A stretch of 64,000 nt of DNA from Babesia bovis T2Bo (Eukaryota; Apicomplexa; Aconoidasida; Piroplasmida; Babesiidae): positions 372,001 through 436,000 of the forward strand of contig NC_067396.1 in NCBI RefSeq assembly GCF_000165395.2, in the 5' to 3' direction. This document shows positions 42,301 to 53,995 of this stretch, one piece after another; within the stretch, counting starts at the first letter, position 1, and each line of letters starts with the position of its first letter. The notes beneath the pieces are model-generated. The model searched no databases. It was not told the DNA's origin and saw only the letters and a list, made by a program, of their open reading frames with translations. The position numbers and the translations under genes are program-made.

Positions 42301-44608
42301 TGATAGTCGATCCCTTGGACCCGCTGTTTACCATAGCCAGTATATTGTTGCGCTCATCTAGACTCTTGGCGGCAATGGTACCACTCTGTTCCCTAGCTTC
42401 GTTAAGCTCCTTGTTCACTCGTGCTTCGAAAGATTCAAACAATGATTTACCGGGTTGACACTTAAGCTTGCCTCTTTGTGCCAGTCCTACTAGACGTTGC
42501 ACTTCCTTCTTGGATCTCTCTAGGATCTCTGCTACCTGGGTAAGCGTGCTCTCGCTGGCCATAATATCCGAGCACGATACCGTGAATCCGTTGTACACAA
42601 GCCAGTTGTTCACTACCTTCTGTAGTGTTGTTAAGAAATCTTTACAGCGGTCGGGACCAGCTTCATGCCACAGTACGTGAATAAGCGATCCCGAGCTTGT
42701 ACCCACTGTCTTCTTGCAGATGATACCGGATAGATGCTCATTTTTACTGATAATGACTTTAGAGTCATTAGCGGAGCAATATGGGTTATCATTTTCCAGT
42801 GCAACTGCAGAGTTCCTCATTAGGTTAATGCATGTCAGGGAGTTCATCTGGTCGAACGTCAGCATTATGCTGACTACCTGCTTCCCAGTCCACAGCGGCA
42901 CCGGGTGGAAAATACACGGCTGAGGGAGCTTGCCATCCCAATATGGGATCCACATTAACAGATTCATCAGCATGTCCTTGGTAAGGAAACAGTCCCTGCG
43001 GGTGAACTTGCTGATACCGAGTAGCGAGTCCTGCACAATACCCATAACAGGACGGTTACCCTGCGGCGATACGATTTGCTTGGGCACAAGCATGAGATGC
43101 TTCACCTCGGCACGAGTTTCATGGGTCTGTGCCAAGTGCAAGTTCATCTCGTCACCATCGAAGTCGGCGTTATACGGTGACGTAACGGACAGGTTCAACC
43201 TAAAGGTGGAGTACGGTAGCACCTTGCAGCGGTGGCCCATAATACTCATCTTGTGGAGCGACGGCTGCCTGTTGAACAGGATGTAGTCACCATCCTGCAA
43301 ATGGCGCTCCACTCGGTAGCCGTACTCCAGTTGCAAGTCACTTGCTCGTTTAACGTGGCGAAGATCGAAACGGCTACCATCTGCACGTACAATATATTTA
43401 GCACCAGGCCACTCATGAGGGCCCATCTCAACCTTCTTTCGTAAATTCTCGAGGTTCAGTGGAGTAACCGTCTCGCTGAACGTCAGTGTCATTGCAATTG
43501 ACTTCGGGACGCCAATAACGTCCACAGGCAAGTTGGGGTCACCCGTAATAACGGTCCTCGCGCAAAAGTCTACACGCTTGCCCATAAGGTTGCCTCTAAG
43601 GCGTCCGCCTTTACCCTTGAGTCTAGCTCGCAGTGACTTTATTGGCTTCTTCGATCTTGTGGACGCCACTGGCATACCTGGCAACTCATTATCAAAGAGT
43701 GTAGTCAGATGATACTGAAGAAGCTGCGATATCTCCTCTGCGATGTGCGGTGCCGTTGCACGCTCCTCATGCTTCCTCAGCATGTTGTTGGCCTTAACGA
43801 TGTCTAGAAGTTTCAGTGTCAGGTCATCCTCACTACGGTCACTACCGTAGGCTACATATGGCCTCACCGCCGGTGGCGGTACCGGAAGTACTTTCAGTAT
43901 CATCCATGCAGGTTGGGAACGCTCGGGATTGAATCCCAGGTACCTCATATCGTCGTGGGATATATTTTTCAGTACCTTGTATGCCTCCTCGGCAGTGAAG
44001 CTGCGCTTAATCTCCTCGCAGTCTTCGTCAACCTCCTCCAGCATCTGGCGGTGCTTATCGGAGAACTGAATCATTAACGAAGTGCCTTCCTTGGTATACT
44101 TTGGCTGCGGATAGCCGCAGCCCTTCATTTTTGAACCTGAGACCTCAGCCTGCTGACATCGAGGTGAACTTGTACATATTTCTGCCATTTTTAACAGACG
44201 AGTGCCGGTAGAGCGCAACTTCATTAGATTTTTTACACGAGGGTCCTCTTTGTCACAGAGTAGACTACTGCAATTGAAACAGACACAGCGCAACACCTTC
44301 AATACCGATGTTAGCAGACAGCAGTGGTACATCTCCTTGGCCAACGTTATGTGCCCAAAGTGGCCTGTACAGTACTTTACATCCATGAAACAGGTCAAGC
44401 AGTTATGACGCGCGTCAGTTGTACCCATACGCAGGTCATTTAGACCTCCTGTATGCGGAACCCCCTCTCGATAGAGCTCTGTTTGCGTGACCTCGCAGAC
44501 CGATAGGCGCTTTATCATCTCAGGGTCAAACATACCAAACTCTATTCCACGGACCTTCTTCAGGTCACATGGAGAGAATGGCTTGTTAAGCTCGGCCACA
44601 GTAGTCAT
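39368..44608 (-). CDS. RPB1: RNA polymerase II largest subunit RPB1
   Basis: Single exon, 1,746 residues from the chosen ATG ('[18 protein letters not shown]'); the frame extends 16 codons further up, but those lack family likeness. Landmarks in order: an N-terminal zinc site ('[17 protein letters not shown]'), '[18 protein letters not shown]', the Mg-binding catalytic loop '[12 protein letters not shown]', the funnel and bridge-helix regions ('[16 protein letters not shown]', '[15 protein letters not shown]'), the trigger loop region ('[19 protein letters not shown]'), and the cleft end before '[14 protein letters not shown]'. From about residue 1,560 the CTD follows, with heptads listed separately. 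It transcribes mRNA in the nucleus; the CTD recruits capping, splicing and 3'-end factors. The downstream gene CDC50 is on the same strand. Confidence 0.98.
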   Translation of the reverse strand: MTTVAELNKPFSPCDLKKVRGIEFGMFDPEMIKRLSVCEVTQTELYREGVPHTGGLNDLRMGTTDARHNCLTCFMDVKYCTGHFGHITLAKEMYHCCLLTSVLKVLRCVCFNCSSLLCDKEDPRVKNLMKLRSTGTRLLKMAEICTSSPRCQQAEVSGSKMKGCGYPQPKYTKEGTSLMIQFSDKHRQMLEEVDEDCEEIKRSFTAEEAYKVLKNISHDDMRYLGFNPERSQPAWMILKVLPVPPPAVRPYVAYGSDRSEDDLTLKLLDIVKANNMLRKHEERATAPHIAEEISQLLQYHLTTLFDNELPGMPVASTRSKKPIKSLRARLKGKGGRLRGNLMGKRVDFCARTVITGDPNLPVDVIGVPKSIAMTLTFSETVTPLNLENLRKKVEMGPHEWPGAKYIVRADGSRFDLRHVKRASDLQLEYGYRVERHLQDGDYILFNRQPSLHKMSIMGHRCKVLPYSTFRLNLSVTSPYNADFDGDEMNLHLAQTHETRAEVKHLMLVPKQIVSPQGNRPVMGIVQDSLLGISKFTRRDCFLTKDMLMNLLMWIPYWDGKLPQPCIFHPVPLWTGKQVVSIMLTFDQMNSLTCINLMRNSAVALENDNPYCSANDSKVIISKNEHLSGIICKKTVGTSSGSLIHVLWHEAGPDRCKDFLTTLQKVVNNWLVYNGFTVSCSDIMASESTLTQVAEILERSKKEVQRLVGLAQRGKLKCQPGKSLFESFEARVNKELNEAREQSGTIAAKSLDERNNILAMVNSGSKGSTINISQIIACVGQQNVEGKRVPFGFRDRSLPHFIKHDYGPESRGFVSNSYLSGLTPQEMFFHAMGGREGVIDTACKTSETGYVQRRLMKAMEDIMVHYDKTVRSGGGDILQFLYGEDGMGAEYVEDQTLDLMKLDFASLNRLYAHDFRNENYGVGWILDESVRTNILTDFSKQVILVEEYQRILDMKAILCKQVFPDGEARQHLPINISRLLEYAKTQFPTTTESRKLMNPVDIAQRVQQLLDSLTIVVTSGPHDILAAEAQENATILIKAHLSTALNSRRLMEREKIGNLAFDWLLGEVKRIFYKSICHPGECVGAIAAQSIGEPATQMTLNTFHFAGVSSKNVTLGLPRLKELINVVRNVKTPSLTIHLDRGVAHDQERAKDMQTRLEYTTLDKVVALSQVIYDPNVSQTIVPKDYAWVREYYEFPDEDMNRLGPWVLRIQLSNKVMTDKRLTMKEIVDRIYQEFSNDEIDCIHTDDNNDELVLRIRVKYSNMDVDQQNMGENEGEFLQRFMSQVLVNVKLRGVSKITKVYMREEARTKYNETNGRFERVSQWVLDTDGCNLEDVLSIPCVDAQKSISNDISEIFHVLGIEAARMALLRELRAVISFDGSYVNYRHLSLLCDVMTQKGHIMSITRHGLNRADRGPLVKCSFEETLEALVDAAVFAELDLLKGVTENVMLGQLCPMGTGSFDIMIDDEKLRDANQNLQIMPDSALSGFTSPESTSPDSMSPAKINSMLSPLPFSPSYAALMMSPIVNVSSPSFVTSPAVDTKALGGSFSPTIMSPQSPVSPSYAPLSPNPLSPNPLSPSMGMMSPTSPVYSPTSPVYGQAGGVYSPASPAYSPTSPLYSPTSPVYSPTSPAYSPTSPAYSPTSPAYSPTSPAYSPTSPAYSPTSPAYSPTSPAYSPTSPAYSPTSPNLGYLPTSPAYRPTSPAYSPTSPAYSPTSPAYSPTSPVYSPTSPEYSPEDPFSPNPFEEEEN
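39400..39910 (-). repeat. RPB1 C-terminal heptad repeats
   Basis: Degenerate 21-bp tandem repeats encode 16 exact YSPTSPx heptads plus variants ([35 protein letters not shown]). Position 7 is Ala in 10 of the 16, in place of the Ser of the animal and yeast consensus. An upstream block of irregular SP motifs (to about 40150) and an acidic end 'FEEEEN' flank the array. Confidence 0.95.
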
Positions 44609-44963
44609 TGTTATGGAATTCTTGCGATATTGTGGATATATATTATACAGTAGCACCCGGGACTAACGGGAATTACGACAATGTGCTATAGACGCCCGAG
44701 GACCCGGTTAACACCCCTATAGATTCTAAGCCGATTGCCGTTCAAATTAACAGAATCGACCATAAAATACATGTGTATATACAGCTACATTTATGTTACC
44801 CGATATCTATTTACCATGGGCACTCACATGGTTATCAATTTGCACAACGCGTCTTTTGTGATGGTAACACCCCCAACTAATAATCTAATTCCATGGCCCA
44901 ATGGATGTATAAATGTTAATCATTTGACATGAAACACATCACATCTAATATAACAAGGATACA
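44609..44963. other. Intergenic region, 355 nt
   Basis: It lies between the RPB1 start and the 3' end of the stomatin-like gene, both leftward. A/T-rich, expected to hold the RPB1 promoter. No other feature was recognised. Confidence 0.55.
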
Positions 44964-46267
44964 TTAAGCGTTTTTATCTGTTTCCATGGCGTCGAGGTCA
45001 CCTTCATCCTGCACATTTCGCTCTATGTTTGACGGATTGAACGATAGGGTGTCTTGGGTTGAATCCGATTTTTCTGTAGTACTACTCAGGGTCTTAAAAA
45101 GGGTAACAGCCTGGGTGACCATGTCATTCACACTACCAACATTGGCAGGGAGCACTACTGTATTGGTCTTCTTGGCCAATTTGGCAAAAGCTGAAATGTA
45201 CTTCTCAGCTAAACGCAGCGATACGGCGTCAATCGTACCTAAGTTGTTGTTCATTATATACATCCCCGCATACCTGATTCCTTTATGGTCCTCGTAATTT
45301 TCTCAAGGGCATATGCCGTAGCGTCTGCAAGCTCACGTTCCGCTAGAGCTTCACCTTCAGCTCGGAGTATCGATATTTGGCGCTGTGATATGGCCATGTT
45401 TATTTCACTTTCCTTGTCACCCTCACTACGGAGTATCAGGGCGCGCTTAGCGCGTTCGGCTTCGACCTACATAGCATGTATAAGACAACATACCACAGTA
45501 CCTGGCGCTCCATGGCAGACACTATAGTCTTGGGCAAGGTAATGTCCCGGATTTCATAACGCATACATACCATACCCCAATTGGCAGCAGCACTGTTTAT
45601 CGCCTGCACTATCTTGTTATTCAGATTGTCACGTTCTAGAAATGTAGTATCCAGTGATAGCTTCCCCAATTCAGAACGCATCGTTGTCTGCGCCATCTGG
45701 GTCATGGCGAAAATTGGGTCTTCAATGCCATATGAAGCATTATAGGGATCGACGCATTTGATGTATAGTACACCGTCTATTTGTAACATGACCTATAAAA
45801 AATATGGATCACATGACCCAACCTACATTGTCCTGTGTTATAGCAGTTTGATTAGGGAGTACAATGGCATCCTCCTTTAGAGAATGTACATAGGCAATAC
45901 GGTCAACCAGCGGTATCAAAAAGTGAACTCCAGCTCCAATGGTACGGCGAAACTTTCCAAACCTAAGTATTATCCAGGACTAAATAAGTACCCACCTCTC
46001 AATGACGTACACAGTCTGCTGAGGGACTACTGCAATCCCGATATGCTGCTTAACTACGGGCCTAGTTGACATGTAGTTAATGGTAGTGTGGAATCTAGCT
46101 CCCCTGGGACCTAGAAGTACCCGAGAAGGCACGGTACTCCCATGGAGCCCACTCGCGCGATGTAATGAACTGGCATAACGCTTAATTGTCCATGATATGC
46201 CAGTTGATGCGATATTACAGCATTGGGTAAAATGCTGTGAAGCTAGAGTTCTAGAAATTGGATTCAT
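44964..46267 (-). CDS. Stomatin-like protein 2, mitochondrial (SPFH family)
   Basis: Five exons (46267-45996, 45962-45827, 45792-45502, 45466-45274, 45238-44964), introns 33-35 nt, 388 residues. The first exon encodes a basic, Ser/Arg/His-rich N-terminus of about 70 residues typical of a mitochondrial presequence. The SPFH domain follows: 'VPQQTVYVIERFGKFRRTI', 'GVHFLIPLVDRIAYVHSLKE', 'QTAITQDNVMLQIDGVLYI', 'DPYNASYGIEDPIFAMTQ', 'MRSELGKLSLD' and 'MRYEIRDITLP'. Then a coiled coil ('VEAERAKRALILRSEGDKE', 'RQISILRAEGEALAER') and the SLP2-type C-terminal region with 'NTVVLPANVGSVNDMVTQA'. Family members oligomerise on the inner membrane and organise cardiolipin and prohibitin platforms. All junctions restore the family sequence, so the exon map is reliable. 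Confidence 0.93.
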
Positions 46268-46380
46268 CTGGGAATATAGAATGGGACCTACCGTCACTAT
46301 GCCCACTCCCGGTGGGTACCAATGTAGCCACCCATTTGTGAAGTGCCCTTTACACATCATGTGATATTTGACCACATAGC

Positions 46381-46972
46381 TTACTCTCCTATTTTGCCGT
46401 AGTCAAACTCTGTAAATAGGATGTTATCTATTGAATACATACATACTACCACCCTGGGCTTCAATAGTGGAAGCAATCTGCTCCAACAAGTAGGTAGTGC
46501 TTTTCTCCGGGGAGTCCTCTAACTTATTACCAGCCCTTTTGCCAATATCCGCAGCAATTGAGGCTATCACTGTGTAATGTGTATTGCATAATACGACAAC
46601 ATGCCTGCAATGGCCTTAGCATTGGAATCGCCAACTAAAGCTTTAATCCTAGTTAACAGTGCCTGGCCTGCACAGTAAGAGCATTCTAGCAATGAAAACC
46701 AACCTTGGTCATCTAGTTCTTCTGCCTTATCAGTATCAATGCCTGAACATTGTAACTATATTGGATTATTACATACCAGATTTCTCCAAAAATGAGTATA
46801 ACTTCTCTAAACGTTCACGTTCAGCTTCAGTGGTGTTATCTATATCCTTACTATGCGGCGGTAAGTCTTCCTCAGAAAACTTCTCTCGGACTTCAGACCT
46901 TGATGTTGTTTTTACAGCCAGGCAGCATACGCGTGCCGCCAAGGCACAAAGTATTATTTTAAAGGGATCCAT
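46381..46972 (-). CDS. Small secreted helical protein, 148 residues
   Basis: Five exons (46972-46777, 46742-46704, 46667-46605, 46569-46450, 46409-46381) with introns of 34, 36, 35 and 40 nt. The third intron starts with GC, not GT: a GT donor four bases later would put a stop after 14 codons, whereas the GC-AG version keeps a helical frame. A signal peptide ('IILCALAARVCCLAV', about residues 6-20) precedes a charged, helical body ('ERERLEKLYSFLEKSG', 'IAADIGKRAGNKLED', 'TTYLLEQIASTI'), without membrane helix or retained Cys pattern. I do not recognise the family; export to the parasite surface, vacuole or an organelle is all the sequence suggests. The short last exon encodes 'FDYGKIGE'. Confidence 0.65.
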
Positions 46973-47264
46973 ACTATTTCAGTAAAATACAACTATATAT
47001 AAGATTCTGTGTGAGAGAGCTCTGTGTCTAGTTCTTCCTACAGGACTTAATGTGCAACTGTTACACACCTAGGGTAGTCCTTGCTTCTAGGGATGTAACG
47101 GCATACCTCTAGCATATATAGTATAGCTAAGATACCATATATGCCATGGAAGCACTATTGGTGTCTATGATAGTGCTAGCAGTGTTGCTTAAATATATTA
47201 CACACCACATATACCACGTAACTTGGTCTACTACATTATAGAATTAATCTAATATCATGTGCGT

Positions 47265-48263
47265 TTATGCACGGCTTTTGCTAAGTGCTTCACGACGTGC
47301 CTTGGTCAACGCAGCCTTCTTTGCTTCATACTCTTCCTGTAGACGCTGCTTCTCAAGTAGCTCTACCTTTCTGCGCTCGGCTGCCTCCTGGCGGATGCGT
47401 TCAGCTTGCACTTCCCTAGCTTTCTTGGCGGCGTTAACACGTGCTTTCTCAGCGGCAACCACCTCTTCACGCTGCGTCTGCTGGGTCATCTTAGTTGTTT
47501 GCATGGCCTCCTTCAGACGTTGGGTTGATTCACGGGCACGCGTCGACATCTTTTCAATCTTGCTGGCTGCCATCTTAGCCGCTTTGCCCTTTGTGGTGAT
47601 AACTATCTTCTCCAGGTCCTCAACGTTGAATTTGTTGGCGGTGTTAATTACATAAGCGGGCACCGATGGCTTTGCCTCCCACTGTAGCTTTTTAGTCTTC
47701 ACTACGTGGTCTTTCTTAGCCTTGCTTTCTGGAAGTTCAGTACCAGCGGGTTCTTCATGCTCCTCTTCACTAGATTCAACGTGGTCTTCGTGGTCATGCT
47801 TAGCAACATCTGAACCCTGAGTGATGATTTCAGATTCATCGATCAGCTGGGAGTGCTCCAATGAATAAATTTCATCGGCACCTGCCTCCTCAACGTCAGG
47901 AGAAGGTAATGGTGACTCGGGTTCCTCGGGGCATTCAACATACTCCTCATCCTTCGGGTCGACCACTTCCTCGTCAGCAATTTTCTCAACCTCTTCGGGG
48001 TCAACTACGTCCTCGACAATCTCAGATTCCGCTAACTCCGAATCGGCAAAGTCCTCGGGTACCTCGGACACTACTTCCTCAGTGTCGGCAACATCTTCAA
48101 CGTCATCGACCATTTCTGAACTGTCGAAACCTTCGTCGTATTCACCAACGAAATCAGCGTCATCAGTAACAACGTAACCAGAGTCAGAGTAATCCATGTC
48201 TTCCATGTCTTTAGCCATTGTCTCACCAGCCATGGAAGTGTAAGCTTCTACAGTTGAATTCAT
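47265..48263 (-). CDS. Acidic coiled-coil protein, 332 residues
   Basis: Single exon. Residues 1-185 are strongly acidic (many Glu and Asp, with repeats such as 'EEV', 'EDV' and 'DEE') and likely disordered. Residues 190-215 contain a basic patch with 'KTKKLQWEAKPSVPAYV'. The last 110 residues are a highly charged helix ('ARVNAAKKAREVQAERIRQE', 'RRKVELLEKQRLQEEYEAKK') predicted to form a coiled coil and ending in basic residues. No signal peptide or membrane helix. The layout resembles cytoskeletal or membrane-skeleton linkers, but no family is recognised. About 1 kb without any intron and a strong codon pattern support the gene. Confidence 0.8.
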   Translation of the reverse strand: MNSTVEAYTSMAGETMAKDMEDMDYSDSGYVVTDDADFVGEYDEGFDSSEMVDDVEDVADTEEVVSEVPEDFADSELAESEIVEDVVDPEEVEKIADEEVVDPKDEEYVECPEEPESPLPSPDVEEAGADEIYSLEHSQLIDESEIITQGSDVAKHDHEDHVESSEEEHEEPAGTELPESKAKKDHVVKTKKLQWEAKPSVPAYVINTANKFNVEDLEKIVITTKGKAAKMAASKIEKMSTRARESTQRLKEAMQTTKMTQQTQREEVVAAEKARVNAAKKAREVQAERIRQEAAERRKVELLEKQRLQEEYEAKKAALTKARREALSKSRA

Positions 48264-48829
48264 TGTGAATTGTTAAAGGAATATAGATGGTATATAAATA
48301 AGCAGCAAAATTTGAAAAAGTTGCCAAAAGATCGAAATTATGTGACCAGTGTCTCACTATAGTATAATTGCCGTAGACACGAGACGTTATATGAACATCT
48401 ATAAAAATGCAGATCTAAGAAATCAATACTTCAAAGTGACTCATATACGCCACTAGTTAATGGATTTAAAATTGCGATATTATATAGAGACGTGTTTTTA
48501 AAAATAAAATAGATACCATGAGTATCACGATAGTGACGAAAATTTATATAACCCAGGCCTAGACAGTATTAAAAATAAGAGACGCGTGATTTATAATCTC
48601 TAAGCACTATTCAACAGATCTATGCTTTACATAGGATTATGTATATAACATAACGTGACCATGATAACTTGCATACACATCCTATAGACAATATATCTAT
48701 AAACGAACAAAACCCGTCTATATCCCATTGTGTATGCTTACTGTATATATGAGATAAACAACAGATATTATAATTCATCTAGCTGTAGAAGACACATAAA
48801 AATATCATAAAAATATAATACAATAGATA
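48264..48829. other. Divergent intergenic region, 566 nt
   Basis: Very A/T-rich DNA between the acidic coiled-coil gene (leftward) and the gene at 48830 (rightward), so two promoters are expected. No frame, RNA gene or repeat was recognised. Confidence 0.6.
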
Positions 48830-49258
48830 ATGGATGAAACATCGCAACATGATGCTAACACACTTGTAAAAGAGGAAGTACCAGAACAGAACGAACTATT
48901 AGTAGCACTTGCGTACAATGTACCGCAAGATTATACATTATACCAATTTGAACAGTTGATAAATGAGCACGTGGTGAATACGAAACATGTTAAAATAATA
49001 CCACCTTACCCTTGGCAGGATAAAGCTGTCTGCCCGTGGAAATTGGTGTTTGACTATAAAAGTGACTATGACACAACTATACAAATGGAGGAATTAATAA
49101 TGCATCTAGGAGGTAATTCAAGAAATATCGCTACTATATCGTTTATACCAGGGGATGCCGACGACATCCCGGATATACCATTCAAGGAAGATGAAAACCA
49201 ACTAATGTCCGAACATTGCAATCCACTGGATCAAAAGGACATAAAAACGGAGTCTTGA
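48830..49258 (+). CDS. Unknown 142-residue acidic protein
   Basis: Single exon with a clear ATG in A/T-rich context. The middle (about residues 22-105) alternates strands and helices ('NELLVALAYNVPQDYTLYQF', 'VVNTKHVKIIPPYPW', 'KLVFDYKSDYDTTIQMEELI'), like a small alpha/beta domain. Acidic tails flank it. RNA-recognition-like folds have a similar strand-helix rhythm, but no RNP motif is visible, so no function is assigned. Followed 208 nt later by another + strand gene. Confidence 0.65.
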   Translation: MDETSQHDANTLVKEEVPEQNELLVALAYNVPQDYTLYQFEQLINEHVVNTKHVKIIPPYPWQDKAVCPWKLVFDYKSDYDTTIQMEELIMHLGGNSRNIATISFIPGDADDIPDIPFKEDENQLMSEHCNPLDQKDIKTES

Positions 49259-49466
49259 GGTTATACTGATGTTGGATTCGCTGCCACACACCAATCGATG
49301 GTACTTACACACTATGGATATAGAGTCCCACTAACACATACATAAGACACATTGTTCCTAAGATGTATACTCAATATCTTGTATATAGTGTCCCACGGAT
49401 GGCTAGGGAAGTGTTATATATCCATTAACGTGATATGTGTAACGTCGATGTTGTTTTGTAAACAAG

Positions 49467-50201
49467 ATGGGTAGTAAACCGAAAGGTGTTGGCTCTAGTG
49501 TCTATGTTAGTTTCTCTATACTCTTAGCGGCACTGTTATGTGCCAATATCGCAAAATGTGTACAACGACGTGACTACTCTATCGCAAGTACACTTGTTAG
49601 GTATATTACCGAGCGCTCTGACTACGAAGAGAGTGACGCGGAGCACTCGAGAGTCACTCAGGCGCCTTTGGTTAAGGTACATCTAAAGAAGGTGTTCCTG
49701 CCAACGTTGCTACACGGAGCTATGAAAAACGATATTAACCAAGTGAGGACCCAGCGAGCTAGTGACATTGATTCCGAAAATAACCGCAAAAGGGATGATA
49801 TAATGGCCACTATAGCAGCCGTGGATACATTGGAGTCACTGGCTGCAGAGCCACTGAACATGATGAATGCCCATAACTACACACAAAGGGAATATAAGAG
49901 CAAGTTCCGCCAAGATAATGAAAAACGAGATTCAGCAGTTGTGCAGGTATTGTAATGCAATTCTGGATTAACTGTTCTATAGGAACCCTACGGACTCTCT
50001 GACTTTGCCGTACTATCGCAAACAACATACAACTATCAGCCGGCTCAATACAGAGTATTAGAAAGAAATAGGCTGAAGCCTTCGGAACTTGATAATGAAG
50101 ATGGAGAAAGGTACCACGTACCACTATTTCCAGTATGTTTATGCAATAGACAATATATTCTAACCCAGGAACGTGGCGACAAGCCTGTAGGCACCACCTG
50201 A
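49467..50201 (+). CDS. Unknown secretory-pathway protein, 232 residues
   Basis: Two exons (49467-49946 and 49983-50201, intron 36 nt). A hydrophobic N-terminal stretch ('VYVSFSILLAALLCANIA', about residues 12-29) acts as signal peptide or anchor, followed by a basic region ('KCVQRRDYS') that could be part of an apicoplast transit peptide. The rest is hydrophilic and partly helical, with no recognised domain. Without splicing the frame ends after 'VVQVL'. A further 39-nt GT-AG segment inside exon 2 (about 50120-50158) is in frame and could be an optional intron. The next gene is the apicoplast-type bL21, on the same strand 45 nt away, so a shared compartment is possible but unproved. Confidence 0.6.
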
Positions 50202-50246
50202 TGTGTAGCACATGTAACATCTATCTAGCCATAGACACTACTAATT

Positions 50247-50957
50247 ATGCACATTTTCATATCATGGGTAATTATATATAATATTGCCAATATAAGTGCA
50301 TTTTTGTACGTGAATCACCCAAAGTGGAAACATCCTTATCGCAATGCTAAAGCCAACGCTCTGCTTGAGAGTCCGGCGGTTAAGAATCTTGCTGAACGCC
50401 AAGATGGATGTGATAGGTCTGGAGCATATGCTATAGTGCATATTTCTGGCGTTCCAAGGTGGTTTGAAAGAGGAAGGTACTACGATGTCAATCGCATACA
50501 GCAACAGGTGGGATCCAGAGTTATACTTAACCGAGTTGCATTCTTCCAGTCGGAGCAGGGCTGGTACGTGCACGGTGAACCCTATCTAGAAAATGTGAGA
50601 ATCATATGCGAGGTGCAAAAGCATTTCAGGGGACCGAAGCAAGTGACATACAAATTTAGATCGAAGAAACACTATAAACGTAAAATAGGGTTTCGACCTG
50701 AATTGACAAGACTAAAGGTAGAAGCTTTCGATGTATTGCCCTTTGGGGAACGTTGGGTTGACACTGATCCCATATATATCCCGTTAGTGAGAATAGAGCA
50801 ACTGAGGAAACCGAGCACTGAACTTGCTAAACTCAAGAGGAATACTATATACAAGCTTACAGAAACAGAAAAGGCACTGCTAGAAGGTGACCCTCTAGCA
50901 CACTTTGACCCTGTTTATAACCAGATTTTCATTGAAAATCGGGTTTTAAGGCTATAA
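50247..50957 (+). CDS. Apicoplast-type 50S ribosomal protein bL21
   Basis: Single exon, 236 residues. A hydrophobic start ('FISWVIIYNIANISAFLYV') followed by a basic stretch ('HPKWKHPYRNAKANAL') is the bipartite signal plus transit peptide of apicoplast proteins. Residues about 60-170 match bacterial bL21: 'AYAIVHISGVPRWFERGRYY', 'VGSRVILNRVAFF', 'VHGEPYLENVRIICEVQKHF', 'YKFRSKKHYKRKIGFRPELT'. The last 65 residues are an extension absent from bacterial proteins. It should bind 23S rRNA in the apicoplast large subunit. A mitochondrial target is less likely given the hydrophobic leader. Confidence 0.88.
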   Translation: MHIFISWVIIYNIANISAFLYVNHPKWKHPYRNAKANALLESPAVKNLAERQDGCDRSGAYAIVHISGVPRWFERGRYYDVNRIQQQVGSRVILNRVAFFQSEQGWYVHGEPYLENVRIICEVQKHFRGPKQVTYKFRSKKHYKRKIGFRPELTRLKVEAFDVLPFGERWVDTDPIYIPLVRIEQLRKPSTELAKLKRNTIYKLTETEKALLEGDPLAHFDPVYNQIFIENRVLRL

Positions 50958-51015
50958 AGTTGTGTAACACTTATAGACCAGTGTAATATTTACGATATTG
51001 GTTCCATGTGACCCT

Positions 51016-53995
51016 CTAAACATCTAGCAAGTGGTTGTGTACCACACCGAATAGCGGTGGCAATGGCTCCTTAGTATATGACACCAGCTCATCGCCAATA
51101 TGTATTTCCGTGGAACACTCACGGAATACCAAACAGTTGTTACTGTCGCCCTTGAGCAATTCCGTGACGTCCCTCCTCGACGACTGCATTGAATGAATAC
51201 GTAAATCACGTTCCAATGTCTTCCCGTCACGTATAACCATGCAGGTGTTATTGATCTTTACATTGCCCAGGGATACAGTAGTACCAATAGCTTGGCATTT
51301 ACCAATACCCTTCAGGTTCAATGTTCCCAGCTGAGTCACCTGCATAGTAGCTTCCTGCTTCACCACATAAGTAGCACCAAAGTAGAACTCAAAGATGCGT
51401 TCTATATCCTTGAAAAGCTCGTATATAACGTTGTGTACAGAAACCAAAGAGGGCTTTAGGATCCCTTCAGGTATACTGGTGGAGAACCCCAAAAAAGCTA
51501 CGTTACCCACCTCAACAAACTGCGAGTCGCTTCTATTGAAAGGGCCTACACTGCTAGAGACCACTCGAATGGGTTCCCAGTTTTGTAGCAATTGCCTAGG
51601 GTCCTTGGTACTGCCATTGATATACCCACGTTCTATCAAGTGGTCAATAGAACAATTATCCCGTTGGAGCTTGTTGAATTGCGATATCCACTCGAGCACG
51701 GCATCGAGTCCACCCTGGTCTCCACAGCGGAGAACAACGCCAAATTCAGGTGGTAATTTATCTACGGTGTCAACAGAACCAAGCTTGCCTGGTGATATAG
51801 TTGCATTAGCCTCACGACGCTTAGCCAAAGCGACCATCTTCTGCGCGTCAGCACGTGATTCCCTTTGGTGGACAAAAAAACCGGCATGCAAAGCGTCACT
51901 GGACCACGCGATCTGTATTATATCGGATGGATATCCCGCCTTTATTACGCGATATGAACTGTCATATATGCGTTTGACCTTGTTGCAGGTACTGCCACAA
52001 ACTAGCCAGCCACCCTCCTTTATAACACCGCTACGAACTATTGCACGCAAACAACCACCAATAGTAGGGTGCAACTCCGTCTCGAAGACGTATGCCGTAC
52101 CAGCCATGTTGGCATCAACCTCTCGGTTAATAGTGTTACCCAGCTCGAATATGGCCGATAGTAAAGTGTCTATCTGAGTACCGTGCTTGGCTGATATATA
52201 CACCATGGGTATCTTTTCCATGTCCAAACCAGACTCTGCCAACATACCGCGTACATGTTGGCCTGAGTCCAGGTCTATTTTATTAACAGCTACTATACAT
52301 GGTAGGCAATCTCGCTTAATAAGGTCAATGGCCTCCATGGTCTGAGGCATCACCCCGTCATCAGCGGCTACAACCAATATCACGATATCAGCGCAGCGTA
52401 CACCACGATCTCGCATACGGCCAAACGCAGCGTGACCCGGAGTGTCCATGAACACTAATGTACCACGATCTAGGTTTAATTTAAATGCTCCCAACTTCTG
52501 GGTTATTCGACCGGCTTCTCCAGAGACGATATCGGAGTTCTGTAGTGTGTCCAGGAGAGTAGTCTTACCATGGTCAACGTGGCCCATGATGGTAACCACC
52601 AGTGGTCGGGTTACCATAGATTGCTTGATCCGTTTCAATAATACTGACCCCTGGTACTCCGCTATGGATACACTATATGGTAGCGAAAGCTCATCGACAA
52701 TGAACATGGCTTCGTCAGTAGTCAGGGCACCAGGCTTGCAGTCAAGCTCCATTGATAATGCTTCGATCTGTAGATTTATGACTCCCAATTGGCAAACATA
52801 CCTTGGATAGATCCACCTCCAGAAAAGAGGATAGAACTTCGCATGTCAATTGGTTTACAGTCAGCACTTTATCGTTGCTCACGTCTCGGGACAAAGGTGC
52901 CCTGGTACCTACACTACTGTAATCCATGCGGTCAACCTTATCTAGAATTGAACTGTCAATATTCGGCATATGACGACTGGTCCCAGGAGAATCCAATCCT
53001 GGAAATACATTGTTAGGTGCCGTGATATATCGATCAACCGGTTTCATGGAGTCTAGGACAGCTATTGAGGTATCCACACGGCCACGAATGGTGGACAACA
53101 ACGATCCCAGCTCGTCCTCTAACGACTTATCACTCAATTGGGTACGTACCGGTGTCTTGTACTCATTGACCCATCGGACTGTATCTTCCTTGGTCAATCC
53201 ACCTCGATGTATAACTGTCAACACACGTTCCATGAGGTCCTCGTGGCTGTAATCGCTGAAGCCCAGTAACTTCAAACGCTGTATCAGGAAGGATATATAG
53301 GATGGCGACGATATACTGGCGATATTTCCTTCTGTGCTTTTAGAGTGCTCTATACGAAGGCGGTCTCTCAACTCCTTTACAGAGGACAGTATGTCGGGAT
53401 CCACGCCCTCGTATCGCAGCAGCTCAAACTGTAAATCGTCATTTTGTGGGATCTCAACTTTAACAACGGGTACGTCATCCACTATGGGCTCTGGAATTGC
53501 CGTGGCCGCATCTTTATCCAGAGTCATCCATCGGCTTTTAGCCTTTTGTGTCATTGCAGCCCTCGAATTGATATACGCACGATCGGTAGCAACATCGTCA
53601 GCAGCAGTGCCCAGCGGTCTTAGTTCACGCAATGCCTTGTTCGGCTGGGAAATAGCATTGAATCCATAAGCATCATGGTTGCCAGGTTTAACATTCTTCA
53701 AACCAGGCGATCTCAGACCTTGGGTCATCATATGGACTACACTGGTAGTATGATTAGGGGTTTCTAGCGATACCCTTGGACGGCGAATGTGCGATTTGAA
53801 ATCGACGTAGCCCCTAGTGTAATTACCACAGGGTACTGGCTTACCCAGTAATACACGACTATTCCGTATGACCATTGGGAATAGATGTTGTATAACTGCT
53901 ACAAGCCAATGTCTATCTGTGGTATACTCTGTCTTCACTCATAGGACTAGTAACATACATAGGTAAAACTGCTTGTTAAAGACTTTTTGTGGCAT
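51016..53995 (-). CDS. Organellar translation initiation factor IF-2
   Basis: Three exons (53995-53959, 53916-52802, 52767-51016), introns 42 and 34 nt, 967 residues. The first exon is inferred: it supplies an ATG and 12 codons; without it the frame has only a GTG start. The G domain (about residues 440-610) has '[13 protein letters not shown]' (P-loop), 'DTPGHAAFG' and 'AVNKIDL', with '[12 protein letters not shown]'. C-terminal domains II-IV follow ('[20 protein letters not shown]' and '[20 protein letters not shown]'). IF-2 places initiator tRNA on the small subunit in bacterial-type organelles. The roughly 380-residue N-terminal extension has basic, hydrophobic starts that fit a mitochondrial presequence; an apicoplast leader cannot be excluded. 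Confidence 0.92.

Noticed and set aside
47861..48169. + strand frame rich in Pro, Arg and Gln.
   Set aside because: Complement of the Glu/Asp-rich part of the acidic coiled-coil gene.
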